64,000 bases of DNA from Akkermansiaceae bacterium (lineage in GTDB: Bacteria > Verrucomicrobiota > Verrucomicrobiia > Verrucomicrobiales > DEV007), in contig JACKQC010000023.1 of the NCBI GenBank assembly GCA_024233085.1, positions 1-64,000 of the forward strand. The letters run 5' to 3'. The notes under the pieces were generated by a model. The model saw nothing but the letters and a program-made list of their open reading frames with translations, was not told where the DNA came from and ran no database searches. The translations under genes and the position numbers were made by a program. Shown piece after piece: positions 16,726 to 24,748 of the stretch (position 1 is its first letter; each line of letters opens with the position of its first letter).

Positions 16726-17888
16726 AGGCCGGACTTGAGCAGGTGATCGATGTGCGGGGTGTAAAGCTCCGGCTCGAGCAGGAAGGAATCGTGCCCCTTG
16801 TCCGAGTGCACGGTGATGTGCATGGCGGAGACGCCGGCGCGCTTGAGGGCGCGGACGAGGGCGGCCTGTTCCTCGGGGTAAAAGCAGTAGTCCTCGTCGA
16901 TGCTGAAGACGAGGTAGCGGTGGCCGTGCTCCGCCGAGCGGCTGAAGAGGTCGGTCAGGTCCTCGGCGTCGCCCTCGCGGACGGGATCGAAGCGCGACCA
17001 CATTTCGCAGATGCGCAGGTAGGTGTTGGCGTCGAAGCGGCTGACGAATTTCTTTCCCTGGTGCAGCATGTAGGACTCGACCTGGTCGGCGACCGAGTAC
17101 CAGGTGAAGTGATCCTCGGGCTGGACCACGTCGCGCCGGGCGCGGCGCTCGATGGCGTCGAGATGGACGAAGCATTTGTGGCTGATCATCCGCGCCAGCG
17201 TGAGGCCCAGTTGCGGCGCGGGGCCGTCGTAGTAGTCGCCGCCGCGAAAGTGCGGGTCGTTTTCGATGGCGAGGATCTGCTCCAGCAGGATGATGCGGTT
17301 GAGCACGGTGGTCCGGATGCCGGTGGCGACGGGAACGACGAAGCGCACGCGCTCGGGGAAGGTGGTCGCGAAATTCAGGCAGGCCAGGCCGCCGGTCGAG
17401 GGACCGATGACGGCGTGCAGGCGGCCGATGCCGAGCGCGTCGAGCAGCATGGCCTGGCTGCGGACGACGTCGCGGATGCCGACGTGGGGAAAGGCCGGGC
17501 CGTAGGGTTTTCCCGTCGCCGGATCGGGGGAGGCGGGTCCGGTGGAGCCGTAGCAACCGCCGAGGTAGTTGGCGCAAATGACGAAAAAGCGGTCCGTGTC
17601 CAGCGCCCGGCCCGGTCCGATGAAGGCGTCCCACCAGCCGGTGTGGCACTCCTCGGTCCAGCAGGGGGAGGGCTTGTCGCCGTCGCCGGGATTGTAACCG
17701 GCGGCGTGCTGGCTGCCGGAGAGGGCGTGAAACAGCAGGATGGCGTTGGATTTTTCGGCGTTCAGCGAGCCGTAGGTTTCGTAGGAAATCGTGGGCGCGG
17801 CGATCTCGCCCCCGGCGGCGAAGCGGAAGGGTTCGCCATTGCCGATGACCTGGAATTGTGTCTGAATCTCGCCGATACCGTTTTTCAT
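16722..17888 (-). CDS. metX: Homoserine O-acetyltransferase (MetX family)
   Basis: This is a 388-residue alpha/beta-hydrolase-fold acyltransferase. It would transfer an acyl group to homoserine in methionine biosynthesis. NYLGGCYGSTGPASPDP and GKPYGPAFPHVGIRDVVRSQ are diagnostic MetX stretches. The nucleophile motif is GPSTGG rather than the common GGSMGG but still fits GxSxGG. The acid (SIDEDYCFYPEEQ) and His (DKGHDSFLLE) of the triad are present, as are GGDYY and KFVSRFDANTYL. I chose the ATG of MKNGIGEIQTQ; 15 residues of unrelated sequence precede it in frame. The unusual nucleophile loop leaves the exact acyl donor (acetyl or succinyl) uncertain. It is divergent from the GT-C-like gene, with a 59-bp gap. 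Confidence 0.88.
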   Translation of the reverse strand: MKNGIGEIQTQFQVIGNGEPFRFAAGGEIAAPTISYETYGSLNAEKSNAILLFHALSGSQHAAGYNPGDGDKPSPCWTEECHTGWWDAFIGPGRALDTDRFFVICANYLGGCYGSTGPASPDPATGKPYGPAFPHVGIRDVVRSQAMLLDALGIGRLHAVIGPSTGGLACLNFATTFPERVRFVVPVATGIRTTVLNRIILLEQILAIENDPHFRGGDYYDGPAPQLGLTLARMISHKCFVHLDAIERRARRDVVQPEDHFTWYSVADQVESYMLHQGKKFVSRFDANTYLRICEMWSRFDPVREGDAEDLTDLFSRSAEHGHRYLVFSIDEDYCFYPEEQAALVRALKRAGVSAMHITVHSDKGHDSFLLEPELYTPHIDHLLKSGL

Positions 17889-17947
17889 TTCGCGGGAATC
17901 GGCCAAACTAGCGGCAAATCCCGGCGCGGCCAAGGTTTTGCTGTGTC

Positions 17948-19957
17948 ATGCCGGTCCCGCGCGGCGAGGCCGGTCCGGATATCCGCCGCGGCGCAATCCC
18001 CTCCCCTGAAATCGTGTCCAGCCCCGCTCAGAAAACCCTCGCCCGGATTCGCGGGATCCGGACCGGGCTCGAACGCCGCCACGGCGCCGGCGGCGCGAAG
18101 GTGCTGGCGATCGTGGCGCTGGCGACGCTCGGCTGCGCGGCGCTGCTGATCTTTGACGAAAACCCGTGGGATCGCGGGGTGCCGGCCAAAATCCGCGGGG
18201 GCAAGGCCCTGTCGATCCACGACACCATCGTGTCCGGCATCTGGCTGGGCGCGGCCCTCAATGCCGCCCTGGGCGCGGTGCTGCTGATTTTCTCGAAATA
18301 CTGGGCCGTCCCCGACTCCGCGCCGCCCGCCGCGGCGGGTCCGGCCGTCCTCTCGCCGGCGGGCCGGCGCGCCTTCTGGGTCGCCGTGGCGCTGGCGATG
18401 GCGGCGGCGGCCTGGGTCCGCGCGCCGAAGCTTTCCCACAGCCTGTGGAACGACGAGGAGCAGGCCTTCCGCAAGTTCACCTGGGGCGAGCATGTCGAGA
18501 AACCGGACGGCTCCGTCGCGTTTCACCCGGCGAGCTGGGAACGGTCGCTCTTCTACAGCGTCAACGGCAACAACCACGTCGTGCACACCATCGGCGCGCG
18601 GTTCGGGCTGGCGGTTTGGCGGATTTTTTCCGGGTCGGGGCCGGACACCTTCAGCGAGGCGGCCGCGCGGATGGAACCGCTGCTGTCGGGCCTGCTGACG
18701 CTGGCGGCGCTGGCGTTCTGGCTGCGCTCGATCGGCTATCCGGCGGCCGGCGCGGGCGCGGCGTGGATCCTGGCCCTGCATCCGTGGCATGCGCGGTACA
18801 GCGCCGAGGCGCGCGGCTATTCGGCGCTGCTGTTGTTTGTGGTGCTCGCGGTGCTGTGCCTGACATTCGCCCTGCGCACCCGGCGGTGGCGCTGGTGGCT
18901 GGGCTACGGCGCGAGCCAGTGTCTCTACCTGCTGTGCTTTGCCGGCGCGGTCTACGTGGCCGTCGGCATGAACCTGCTCGTGGCCGCCTTCCTCCTCTGG
19001 AAACGGGACGGCGTCGCCATCCGGCGCTGGCTGGTCGCCTGCGTGCTCGGCGCGATGGTTTTCCTGCAAATGATGACCGCCACCGTGCTGCGCATCTGGC
19101 GCTGGGTGCAGGCGCCGCACGTCGAGCCTTTCCCGATCGACAGGGGCTTCGGCCGCGATTTCTGGGCCCACCTCGCCATCGGCGCCCCGTGGTCGAACGA
19201 CGATCCGGTGCTGCACCGTTTCACCAGCCTGTCGCGGCTCGCGGGGGAAAGCGCGTTTTTCGACGCCGGTCTGAAGTTTGTCCTGCCCGCCCTGCTGATC
19301 GCGGGAATCGGCCTCGCCCTCGCGCGCGGCGGGCGCGATTCGCGCCTGTTTTTCGGGAGCCTCCTGCTCGCCGCGGTGCTGGTTTTCATCCACAACCGCC
19401 TCTTCAACATGGCCTATTACACGTGGTACGCCATCTGGGCCGTGGTCGCCTTCGCCGCCGCCCTCGCCTTGTTGCCGGAAATCCTGAGCCGTGGAAAAAA
19501 CCGCCTCGCCATCGGGCTCGTCGCCGCGGTCGTCGTTTTTTACGGCGCGCTCTCGCGGCCCGCCCTGGCCCGGATGCGGCTGCACGACCGGCACCCGATG
19601 CGGCAGGCCGTTGTCGCCGTCCGGGGCGAGGCGCCCGCGCTGGAGGCGAGGCACGCCGCGCTGCTCACGGGCACGGCCGGCTCGGGCGCGAATCAGGTCC
19701 GCACCTACGATCCGCGCGTGCGCTGGGTGAAAACCGTCGCCGACCTCGACGCGCTCGTGGCCGAGGCGCGGCGGTCGGGAAAACCGCTCGTCATCTACGC
19801 CTGCGGCCTCGGTCAGATGGCGCGCGCCACGCCCGACCTGCTCGCGCGGCTGCGCGACCCCGCGCTTTTCACCGCCGATCCGGACCCCATCCTCGGGCTC
19901 GAAGAATTCTGGAGCTTCCGCCTTTTCCGCCTGAACCCGGAAAAACCGGCCCCGTGA
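17948..19957 (+). CDS. Polytopic glycosyltransferase-39-like membrane protein
   Basis: The 669-residue protein has roughly ten to twelve hydrophobic helices. LSHSLWNDEEQAFRKF, with an acidic pair after the first helices, and the HPWHARYSAEARGYSALLL stretch match the usual layout of GT39/PMT-like (GT-C) glycosyltransferases. These transfer sugars from lipid-linked donors on the outer face of the membrane. The C-terminal 150 residues are soluble. The start at 17948 gives a long polar N-terminus; a later start (for example the GTG near 18015) is possible. Acceptor and donor are unknown. The neighbouring methionine gene gives no hint. Confidence 0.7.
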   Translation: MPVPRGEAGPDIRRGAIPSPEIVSSPAQKTLARIRGIRTGLERRHGAGGAKVLAIVALATLGCAALLIFDENPWDRGVPAKIRGGKALSIHDTIVSGIWLGAALNAALGAVLLIFSKYWAVPDSAPPAAAGPAVLSPAGRRAFWVAVALAMAAAAWVRAPKLSHSLWNDEEQAFRKFTWGEHVEKPDGSVAFHPASWERSLFYSVNGNNHVVHTIGARFGLAVWRIFSGSGPDTFSEAAARMEPLLSGLLTLAALAFWLRSIGYPAAGAGAAWILALHPWHARYSAEARGYSALLLFVVLAVLCLTFALRTRRWRWWLGYGASQCLYLLCFAGAVYVAVGMNLLVAAFLLWKRDGVAIRRWLVACVLGAMVFLQMMTATVLRIWRWVQAPHVEPFPIDRGFGRDFWAHLAIGAPWSNDDPVLHRFTSLSRLAGESAFFDAGLKFVLPALLIAGIGLALARGGRDSRLFFGSLLLAAVLVFIHNRLFNMAYYTWYAIWAVVAFAAALALLPEILSRGKNRLAIGLVAAVVVFYGALSRPALARMRLHDRHPMRQAVVAVRGEAPALEARHAALLTGTAGSGANQVRTYDPRVRWVKTVADLDALVAEARRSGKPLVIYACGLGQMARATPDLLARLRDPALFTADPDPILGLEEFWSFRLFRLNPEKPAP

Positions 19958-20068
19958 GCCGCGGCGAATCCGCTTTTTCTCGGTGCCGGGTTGATGTATC
20001 CTTCCCACCCGCGCGAAAAACCTCGCGGACCCATATCCAAACCCGAATCGGAAGAAAGGATCGACGTC

Positions 20069-20950
20069 ATGAAAGGGGAAAAGCTCAGCATGTTCGCGCT
20101 CGTGTTCGCGGCGGTCGTCCTGTTGGTGGTCGGAGCCGTCAGCTACAACAACTACGTCCGGCAAAAATACGAGAAGGAATTCGCCCAGCGCGCCCAACAG
20201 GCGGGAATCGATCCCGCCGCCCCGGCGGCGACACCCGCTCCGGCGCAACCGGCGCCCGCCCAGCCGGCGGCGCCCCAGCCCGCCGTGAATCCCGCCGCGC
20301 CCTCGCCGGTCGCGGCCGCCCCGGCGCCGGCGCCGCAAACGGATCTCCAGGTCTCGCCGCCCCCGGTTCCCCAAACCGGCGCGGCGCCGCCGGCCCACGC
20401 CAATCCCGCGCCGACGCCGGCTCCGCCGGCCGTTTCGCCCGGGGCGGACTCGAGTGTCGCCCGCCTGCAGGCCGACCTGGAAATGCTGAAGCAGGAAAAC
20501 GCCCTCTATCAGCAGAAGCTCAACGAAGTGCGCGGCGGAAGCGACAAACGGACCGCCATGCGCTTCAACAGCCAGGGCGACGGCGTGGCGACCGGCAGTG
20601 TGCCCGCCTCCGCCGTCACCGCCGCGGCCGGGGGCGCCGCTCCGGCGAGCGGTCCCGCCCAGGATTTCGCCGCCATCGCGGAAAAAATCCGCAAAGCCTC
20701 GCCCATCGCCAAGGTGATCGATTACGACCCCGACTGGGCGCTGGTGATCATCGACGGCGGCCAGGACCGGAACATCGAGGAGGGGATGCGTTTCGCCGTT
20801 CGGCGCGGCGGGGAGATTCTCGGCTGGATCAAAATCACCGATGTCGACGGCACCACCTCGGGCGGCGAGCTGACCACGGCGAACAAGTTCAGCCAGACCG
20901 CCCGCAAACCCCAGGCGGGCGACGACATCATCCCGGACAACCTGTTCTGA
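20069..20950 (+). CDS. Membrane-anchored Pro/Ala-rich protein with coiled coil, unknown function
   Basis: This is a 293-residue protein starting MKGEKLSMF, with a GAAGAAAGGA Shine-Dalgarno just upstream. One membrane anchor (about residues 8-26) is followed by a very Pro/Ala-rich linker (about 45-125), a short coiled coil (SVARLQADLEMLKQENALYQQKL) and a globular C-terminus. The end (about 210-293) contains AKVIDYDPDWALVIIDGGQDRNIEEGMRFAVRRGGEILG and KITDVD. That resembles the beta-rich module seen in PVC membrane proteins where 'position, value, GxxxGV' strands recur. It probably acts in the periplasm. A repeat hairpin lies 44 bp after its stop. Confidence 0.75.
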   Translation: MKGEKLSMFALVFAAVVLLVVGAVSYNNYVRQKYEKEFAQRAQQAGIDPAAPAATPAPAQPAPAQPAAPQPAVNPAAPSPVAAAPAPAPQTDLQVSPPPVPQTGAAPPAHANPAPTPAPPAVSPGADSSVARLQADLEMLKQENALYQQKLNEVRGGSDKRTAMRFNSQGDGVATGSVPASAVTAAAGGAAPASGPAQDFAAIAEKIRKASPIAKVIDYDPDWALVIIDGGQDRNIEEGMRFAVRRGGEILGWIKITDVDGTTSGGELTTANKFSQTARKPQAGDDIIPDNLF

Positions 20951-20994
20951 TCGCCCCGCGCCGGGGCCGCCGCGGAGAAAAAGGGGATTCGACC

Positions 20995-21027
20995 CAACAG
21001 GGTTGGGTCGGAGGCTTAACCCTGTTG
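20995..21027. repeat. Inverted pair of the 22-bp-pitch repeat
   Basis: CAACAGGGTTG (20995-21005) and TAACCCTGTTG (21017-21027) are 22 bp apart with an 11-bp spacer. The pair lies 44 bp after the stop of the anchored Pro/Ala-rich protein and about 180 bp before the MFS gene, both on the plus strand. It can fold into a stem of 10-15 bp with two mismatches. Confidence 0.85.
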
Positions 21028-21205
21028 AGTTGCCCGACCCCGGGCGGCGAGCTTCGCGGGACGACGAGCTTGTCGCCGATCCGGCGTCCCTTTCCCGTCA
21101 TCCCGCCAGAAAAAGGGTCGGCAGGGGGGCGGGAATCTGGTATTCGTGGCCGCTCTTCGACGCGGAGCGCCGCGTCCGCCTTTTCTCTTCCCGACTTTGA
21201 AACCG

Positions 21206-22639
21206 ATGAGCCCATCCGACGATTCCCCCAACGCCGCCGCCGCGAACGCTTCGAACGATCCCTGGTACAAGGGCATCACGAAATACGAATGGCTGGTTCT
21301 GATCATCGCCTGCCTCGGATGGATTTTTGATGTGTTCGAAGGCCAGATTTTTGTGGCCTCGATGCGGGACGCGATTCCCAGTCTCTTGAGCCTATCGCCC
21401 GAGCATCCTGACGTTTCGAAGTGGAACGATTGGGGATTCGCGGCCTTCGCTTTCGGAGGAGCTCTGGGTGGAATCTTTTTCGGGATGTTGAGCGACAAGA
21501 TCGGGCGGTCGAGGACGATGATTTTCACAATCTTGTTTTACTCGCTCTTCACTCTCGTCCAAGCGTTTGTCACGGCTCCCTGGCAATTGATGGTCTTGCG
21601 ATTCTTGGTCGCGATGGGGGTGGGCGGCGAATGGGCGGTGGCCTCCGCGATGGTGGCCGAGGTCATGCCGGAACGGGTACGTCACATCACAAGTTCGATT
21701 TTTCATGCGTCGTCGGTGTTGGGGACATTGTTGGCGGCGGCGGCGGGCGCTTACGTGGTCAACAACCCGAATCTCGGCTGGCGGTGGGGATTTGCGATCG
21801 GGGTATTGCCGGCACTGTTGACGTTGTGGATTCGCTGGCGTCTTCGCGAACCGGAGAAATGGACAAAGGCGCAACGGGCGGTCGAGGCGCGTCAAACCGG
21901 AGCGGCGGGAAGTATCGGCGATCTTTTCCGGGGAGAAAATCTGCGGAATACCCTGGTCGGAATGAGTTTGGCCTCGATCGGACTCATTACTTTTTGGGGA
22001 TGCCATATCTATGGAAAAAACGCATTGCTGGATCGTGCTCAGAAACAGGCGTTGATCGCGGAAGGGGTTTCCCTGACGCCACCCTCCAAAGAGGGTCTAA
22101 GCCCAGAGGAAATCGTCGCCGTCATGAAACCGTACAACGAGGCCAAAGGGCGGGCATTCTCCAAGCATGACACCAAGAAGGCGGAAATGCGCAGCATGGT
22201 GCTCAACACCATCGGTGGTGGCCTTGGATTGGTGTTGTTCGGTTGGTTTTCCCAACGGATGGGTCGAAAGGGAGCGTTCATCTTCTATCACCTGCTCGGT
22301 TTTGTGGTGGCGATCTTGCTTTTCAAGGTCCTGATTCCAAGCGAGGTTTCGTCCTTGGTTTTGGCGTTGGTCCTGCCTATTTTCGGTTTTTTCACGCTTG
22401 GAATGCACGCGGGTTACGCGGTGTACTTCCCGGAATTGTTTCCCACCCGATTGCGTGGAACAGGCGCGGGATTTTGTTTCAACGGTGGGCGAATCCTCCA
22501 AGGAATCGCTTTTTTTGCGATCGGGGCCCTCGGGTTGGCTCCCGCGGTGAAAGCGGTCTATCTGGCGCCTCTATACCTTCTCGGGGCGGTGGTCGTTCTT
22601 TTCGGGCGGGAAACCCGCGGCCGGGACCTGCCCGAGTAG
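21206..22639 (+). CDS. MFS transporter, low GC relative to neighbours
   Basis: This 477-residue major facilitator begins MSPSDDSPN, with a polar N-terminus then about 12 membrane helices. The loop 2-3 motif appears as GMLSDKIGRSRTM (GxxxDxxGRRxx). The first helix stretch WLVLIIACLGWIFDVFEGQIF has an Asp as in the aromatic-acid:H+ and sugar-acid symporter groups. Helix 5 (LGTLLAAAAGAYVV) also fits. Substrate is not determinable. GC is about 50-55 percent in sampled lines, against mid-60s for flanking genes, suggesting acquisition. The TauE/SafE gene starts 16 bp after its stop and may be co-transcribed. Confidence 0.88.
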   Translation: MSPSDDSPNAAAANASNDPWYKGITKYEWLVLIIACLGWIFDVFEGQIFVASMRDAIPSLLSLSPEHPDVSKWNDWGFAAFAFGGALGGIFFGMLSDKIGRSRTMIFTILFYSLFTLVQAFVTAPWQLMVLRFLVAMGVGGEWAVASAMVAEVMPERVRHITSSIFHASSVLGTLLAAAAGAYVVNNPNLGWRWGFAIGVLPALLTLWIRWRLREPEKWTKAQRAVEARQTGAAGSIGDLFRGENLRNTLVGMSLASIGLITFWGCHIYGKNALLDRAQKQALIAEGVSLTPPSKEGLSPEEIVAVMKPYNEAKGRAFSKHDTKKAEMRSMVLNTIGGGLGLVLFGWFSQRMGRKGAFIFYHLLGFVVAILLFKVLIPSEVSSLVLALVLPIFGFFTLGMHAGYAVYFPELFPTRLRGTGAGFCFNGGRILQGIAFFAIGALGLAPAVKAVYLAPLYLLGAVVVLFGRETRGRDLPE

Positions 22640-22655
22640 CCGGGATCGGCGCGTC

Positions 22656-23420
22656 ATGACGATGGAAGGCGGAGACGTCGGTTCGCTGGTGTTCGCGGCG
22701 GCGATCCTGTCGCTGGCGGCCTTCGTGCAGGCGGTCAGCGGCTTCGGGCTGGCGCTGGTGGCGACGGCGGCGCTGCCGCTGGTGATGCCGCTGAAGGAGG
22801 CGGTCGCGGCGGTGTCGGTGTTCAATCTCTTTGTCTGCGTGGTGGCGATGTGGCATCACTGGCGGGCGTTTTCGTGGCGGCTGGCGTGGCCGGTTTCGCT
22901 GGCGATGTGCGCGGGGATTCCGGCGGGGTTTTACCTGCATCACGCGCTGGACCCGGCGCTCCTGCTCCGCCTGCTGGGCGGGGTGCTGGTGGCGATCGCG
23001 GCGGCGGACCTGCGTTTTTCGCCGCGGCGGGAATACCGGCTGCCGGGCTGGAGCGCGATCCCGCTCGGTCTGGCGGGCGGGGTGGCGGGCGGAGCCTTCA
23101 ACGTGGGCGGGCCGCCGGTGGTGGCGTGGGTTTACTCGCAGAATTGGGAGAACGCGCGCAATGTCGCCGTTCTCCAGGCGGTGTTTTTCGCCAGCGGCGT
23201 GACGCGCAACGTCCTGATGGGATTCGCGGGCGACTACACGCGCGGGCTGTTCGTCACTCTGGCGTGGAGCGCGCTCCCGGCGGCGGTGGCGATCTGGCTG
23301 GGAAAACACGCGCTCGACCGCATCCCGAAGCGGGCGTTGCGGCTGGGCGTGTTCCTTTTCGTCCTCGCGATGGGGCTCAGGTATCTGCTGGTTTCGCCGT
23401 CGGCCTCTGGGGGGCCCTGA
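22656..23420 (+). CDS. TauE/SafE-family sulfite/organosulfur exporter-like permease
   Basis: This 254-residue protein consists almost entirely of hydrophobic helices (about eight). It shows the two-half layout of TauE/SafE permeases: FVQAVSGFGLALVATAALPLV in the first half and GLAGGVAGGAFNVGGPPVVAWVY in the second. Members move sulfite, sulfoacetate or other organic anions across the inner membrane. A sulfatase elsewhere in the window makes sulfur traffic plausible but the link is weak. Its last 44 bases overlap the end of the convergent antiporter gene. GC returns to the local high value here, unlike the adjacent MFS gene. Confidence 0.85.
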   Translation: MTMEGGDVGSLVFAAAILSLAAFVQAVSGFGLALVATAALPLVMPLKEAVAAVSVFNLFVCVVAMWHHWRAFSWRLAWPVSLAMCAGIPAGFYLHHALDPALLLRLLGGVLVAIAAADLRFSPRREYRLPGWSAIPLGLAGGVAGGAFNVGGPPVVAWVYSQNWENARNVAVLQAVFFASGVTRNVLMGFAGDYTRGLFVTLAWSALPAAVAIWLGKHALDRIPKRALRLGVFLFVLAMGLRYLLVSPSASGGP

Positions 23421-24645
23421 CGAACCGATCGTAGAGCGGCCGCAGGGTCATTCCCTGCACGGCGATGGAGAAGACGACGACCACGTAGGTCAGGGCGAGA
23501 AAGGTGTTCCGACCCGCCTCCTCGGGCAAGGACAGGGCCAGGGCGACGGAAATTCCGCCGCGGAGTCCGCCCCAGGTCAGCATCTTCGCGGCGCCGGGCG
23601 AGAAGGCGCGAAAGGGTTTCAGAATCGCGATGGGCAGACTGACGGAGAGGAAACGCGCCGCGACCACCACCGGCACGATGAGGACGCCGAGCAGCAGGAT
23701 TTTTGGCGAGTATGAGATAACGAGCAATTCCAAGCCGATCAGGGCGAAAAGCAGGGCGTTGAGGACTTCGTCCACCAGCTCCCAGAACAGGTCGAGGTGA
23801 TGCCTGGTGGTGTCGGACATGGCGAAGAGGCGGCCGTGATTGCCGATCATCAGGCCGGCGACGACCATGGCGAGGGGACCCGAGGTGTGCAGGGCGTGGG
23901 CCAGGCTGTAGCCGCCGGTGACGAGGGCGAGGGTGATGAGCACTTCGGTCTGGTAGTGGTCGATCCGCCGCAACAGGTGATAGCCGACAAAGCCGACGCC
24001 CGCGCCGAAGACGACGCCGCCGACCGCCTCGACGAGAAACAGGTGGCCCACCGTGGCGAGGTCGAAGGCATGCTCGCCCGCGGCGATCCCGGCCAGCGCC
24101 AGGAAGACCACGACGCCGATGCCATCGTTGAAGAGGGATTCGCCCGTGATCTTGATCTCCAGACTGCGGGGAACGCCGGCCTTTTTGAGAATACCCAGCA
24201 CGGCGACGGGATCGGTGGGCGAGATCAGCGCGCCAAAAAGGAGGCAATGCAGATAGGGAAACTGCAGGCCAAACAGCGGCAGCAGGAAACACACCGCCGT
24301 CCCGATCAGGACCGTGGAAACCACCACGCCGGCGGTGGCGAGAATGGTGATGACCCACCGCTGGCGGGAGAGGTCGGAGAGATCGACATGGAGCGCCCCG
24401 GCGAAGAGCAGGTAGCTGAGCATGACGTCGAGCAGCGTCTCGTTGAAATCGATCTGCCCCACGATGTGTTTCGCGGCCTCGGTCAGGGCCGGAAACACCT
24501 GGCCGAGCAGGATGAGCCCCACCGAAAAAATCAGGCTGATCAGCATGATGCCGATCGTGGCGGGGAGCTGGAGGTAGCGGACGTTCAGGTAGCCGAGAAT
24601 GGCGGCGAAGGAGAGCAGGATCGCGGCTAGCTCGAAAATCGTCAT
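23377..24645 (-). CDS. CPA1-type Na+/H+ antiporter
   Basis: This is a 422-residue antiporter with about 12 helices. ALISPTDPVAVLGILKKAGVPRSLEIKITGESLFNDGIGVVVF is split here into its known motifs: SPTDPVAV (helix 4) and GESLFNDG (helix 5, with the ND ion-binding pair). WGGLRGGISVALALSLP is the conserved later CPA1 motif. These match NhaP/CPA1 cation:proton antiporters of the inner membrane, which serve pH and sodium homeostasis. The ATG of MTIFELAAILL is preferred over an in-frame codon 23 residues upstream because a hydrophobic helix begins immediately after it. Confidence 0.92.
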   Translation of the reverse strand: MTIFELAAILLSFAAILGYLNVRYLQLPATIGIMLISLIFSVGLILLGQVFPALTEAAKHIVGQIDFNETLLDVMLSYLLFAGALHVDLSDLSRQRWVITILATAGVVVSTVLIGTAVCFLLPLFGLQFPYLHCLLFGALISPTDPVAVLGILKKAGVPRSLEIKITGESLFNDGIGVVVFLALAGIAAGEHAFDLATVGHLFLVEAVGGVVFGAGVGFVGYHLLRRIDHYQTEVLITLALVTGGYSLAHALHTSGPLAMVVAGLMIGNHGRLFAMSDTTRHHLDLFWELVDEVLNALLFALIGLELLVISYSPKILLLGVLIVPVVVAARFLSVSLPIAILKPFRAFSPGAAKMLTWGGLRGGISVALALSLPEEAGRNTFLALTYVVVVFSIAVQGMTLRPLYDRFVRAPQRPTAKPADT

Positions 24646-24748
24646 GATCGCCAAGCCGATACCGGCATTCGGTCGCGCTGGCAAGACGCGGGTCGCAAAA
24701 ATCGCCGCCGTCACCGCCGGCGCGCGCGGGGAGGACGGGCGACGCGGC

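Noticed and set aside
18166..21330. Long open frame on the same strand as the GT39-like gene
   Set aside because: It is an out-of-frame shadow produced by high GC. The translation is Arg/Gly/Pro-rich without domains, and real genes with signal or membrane features occupy the region.
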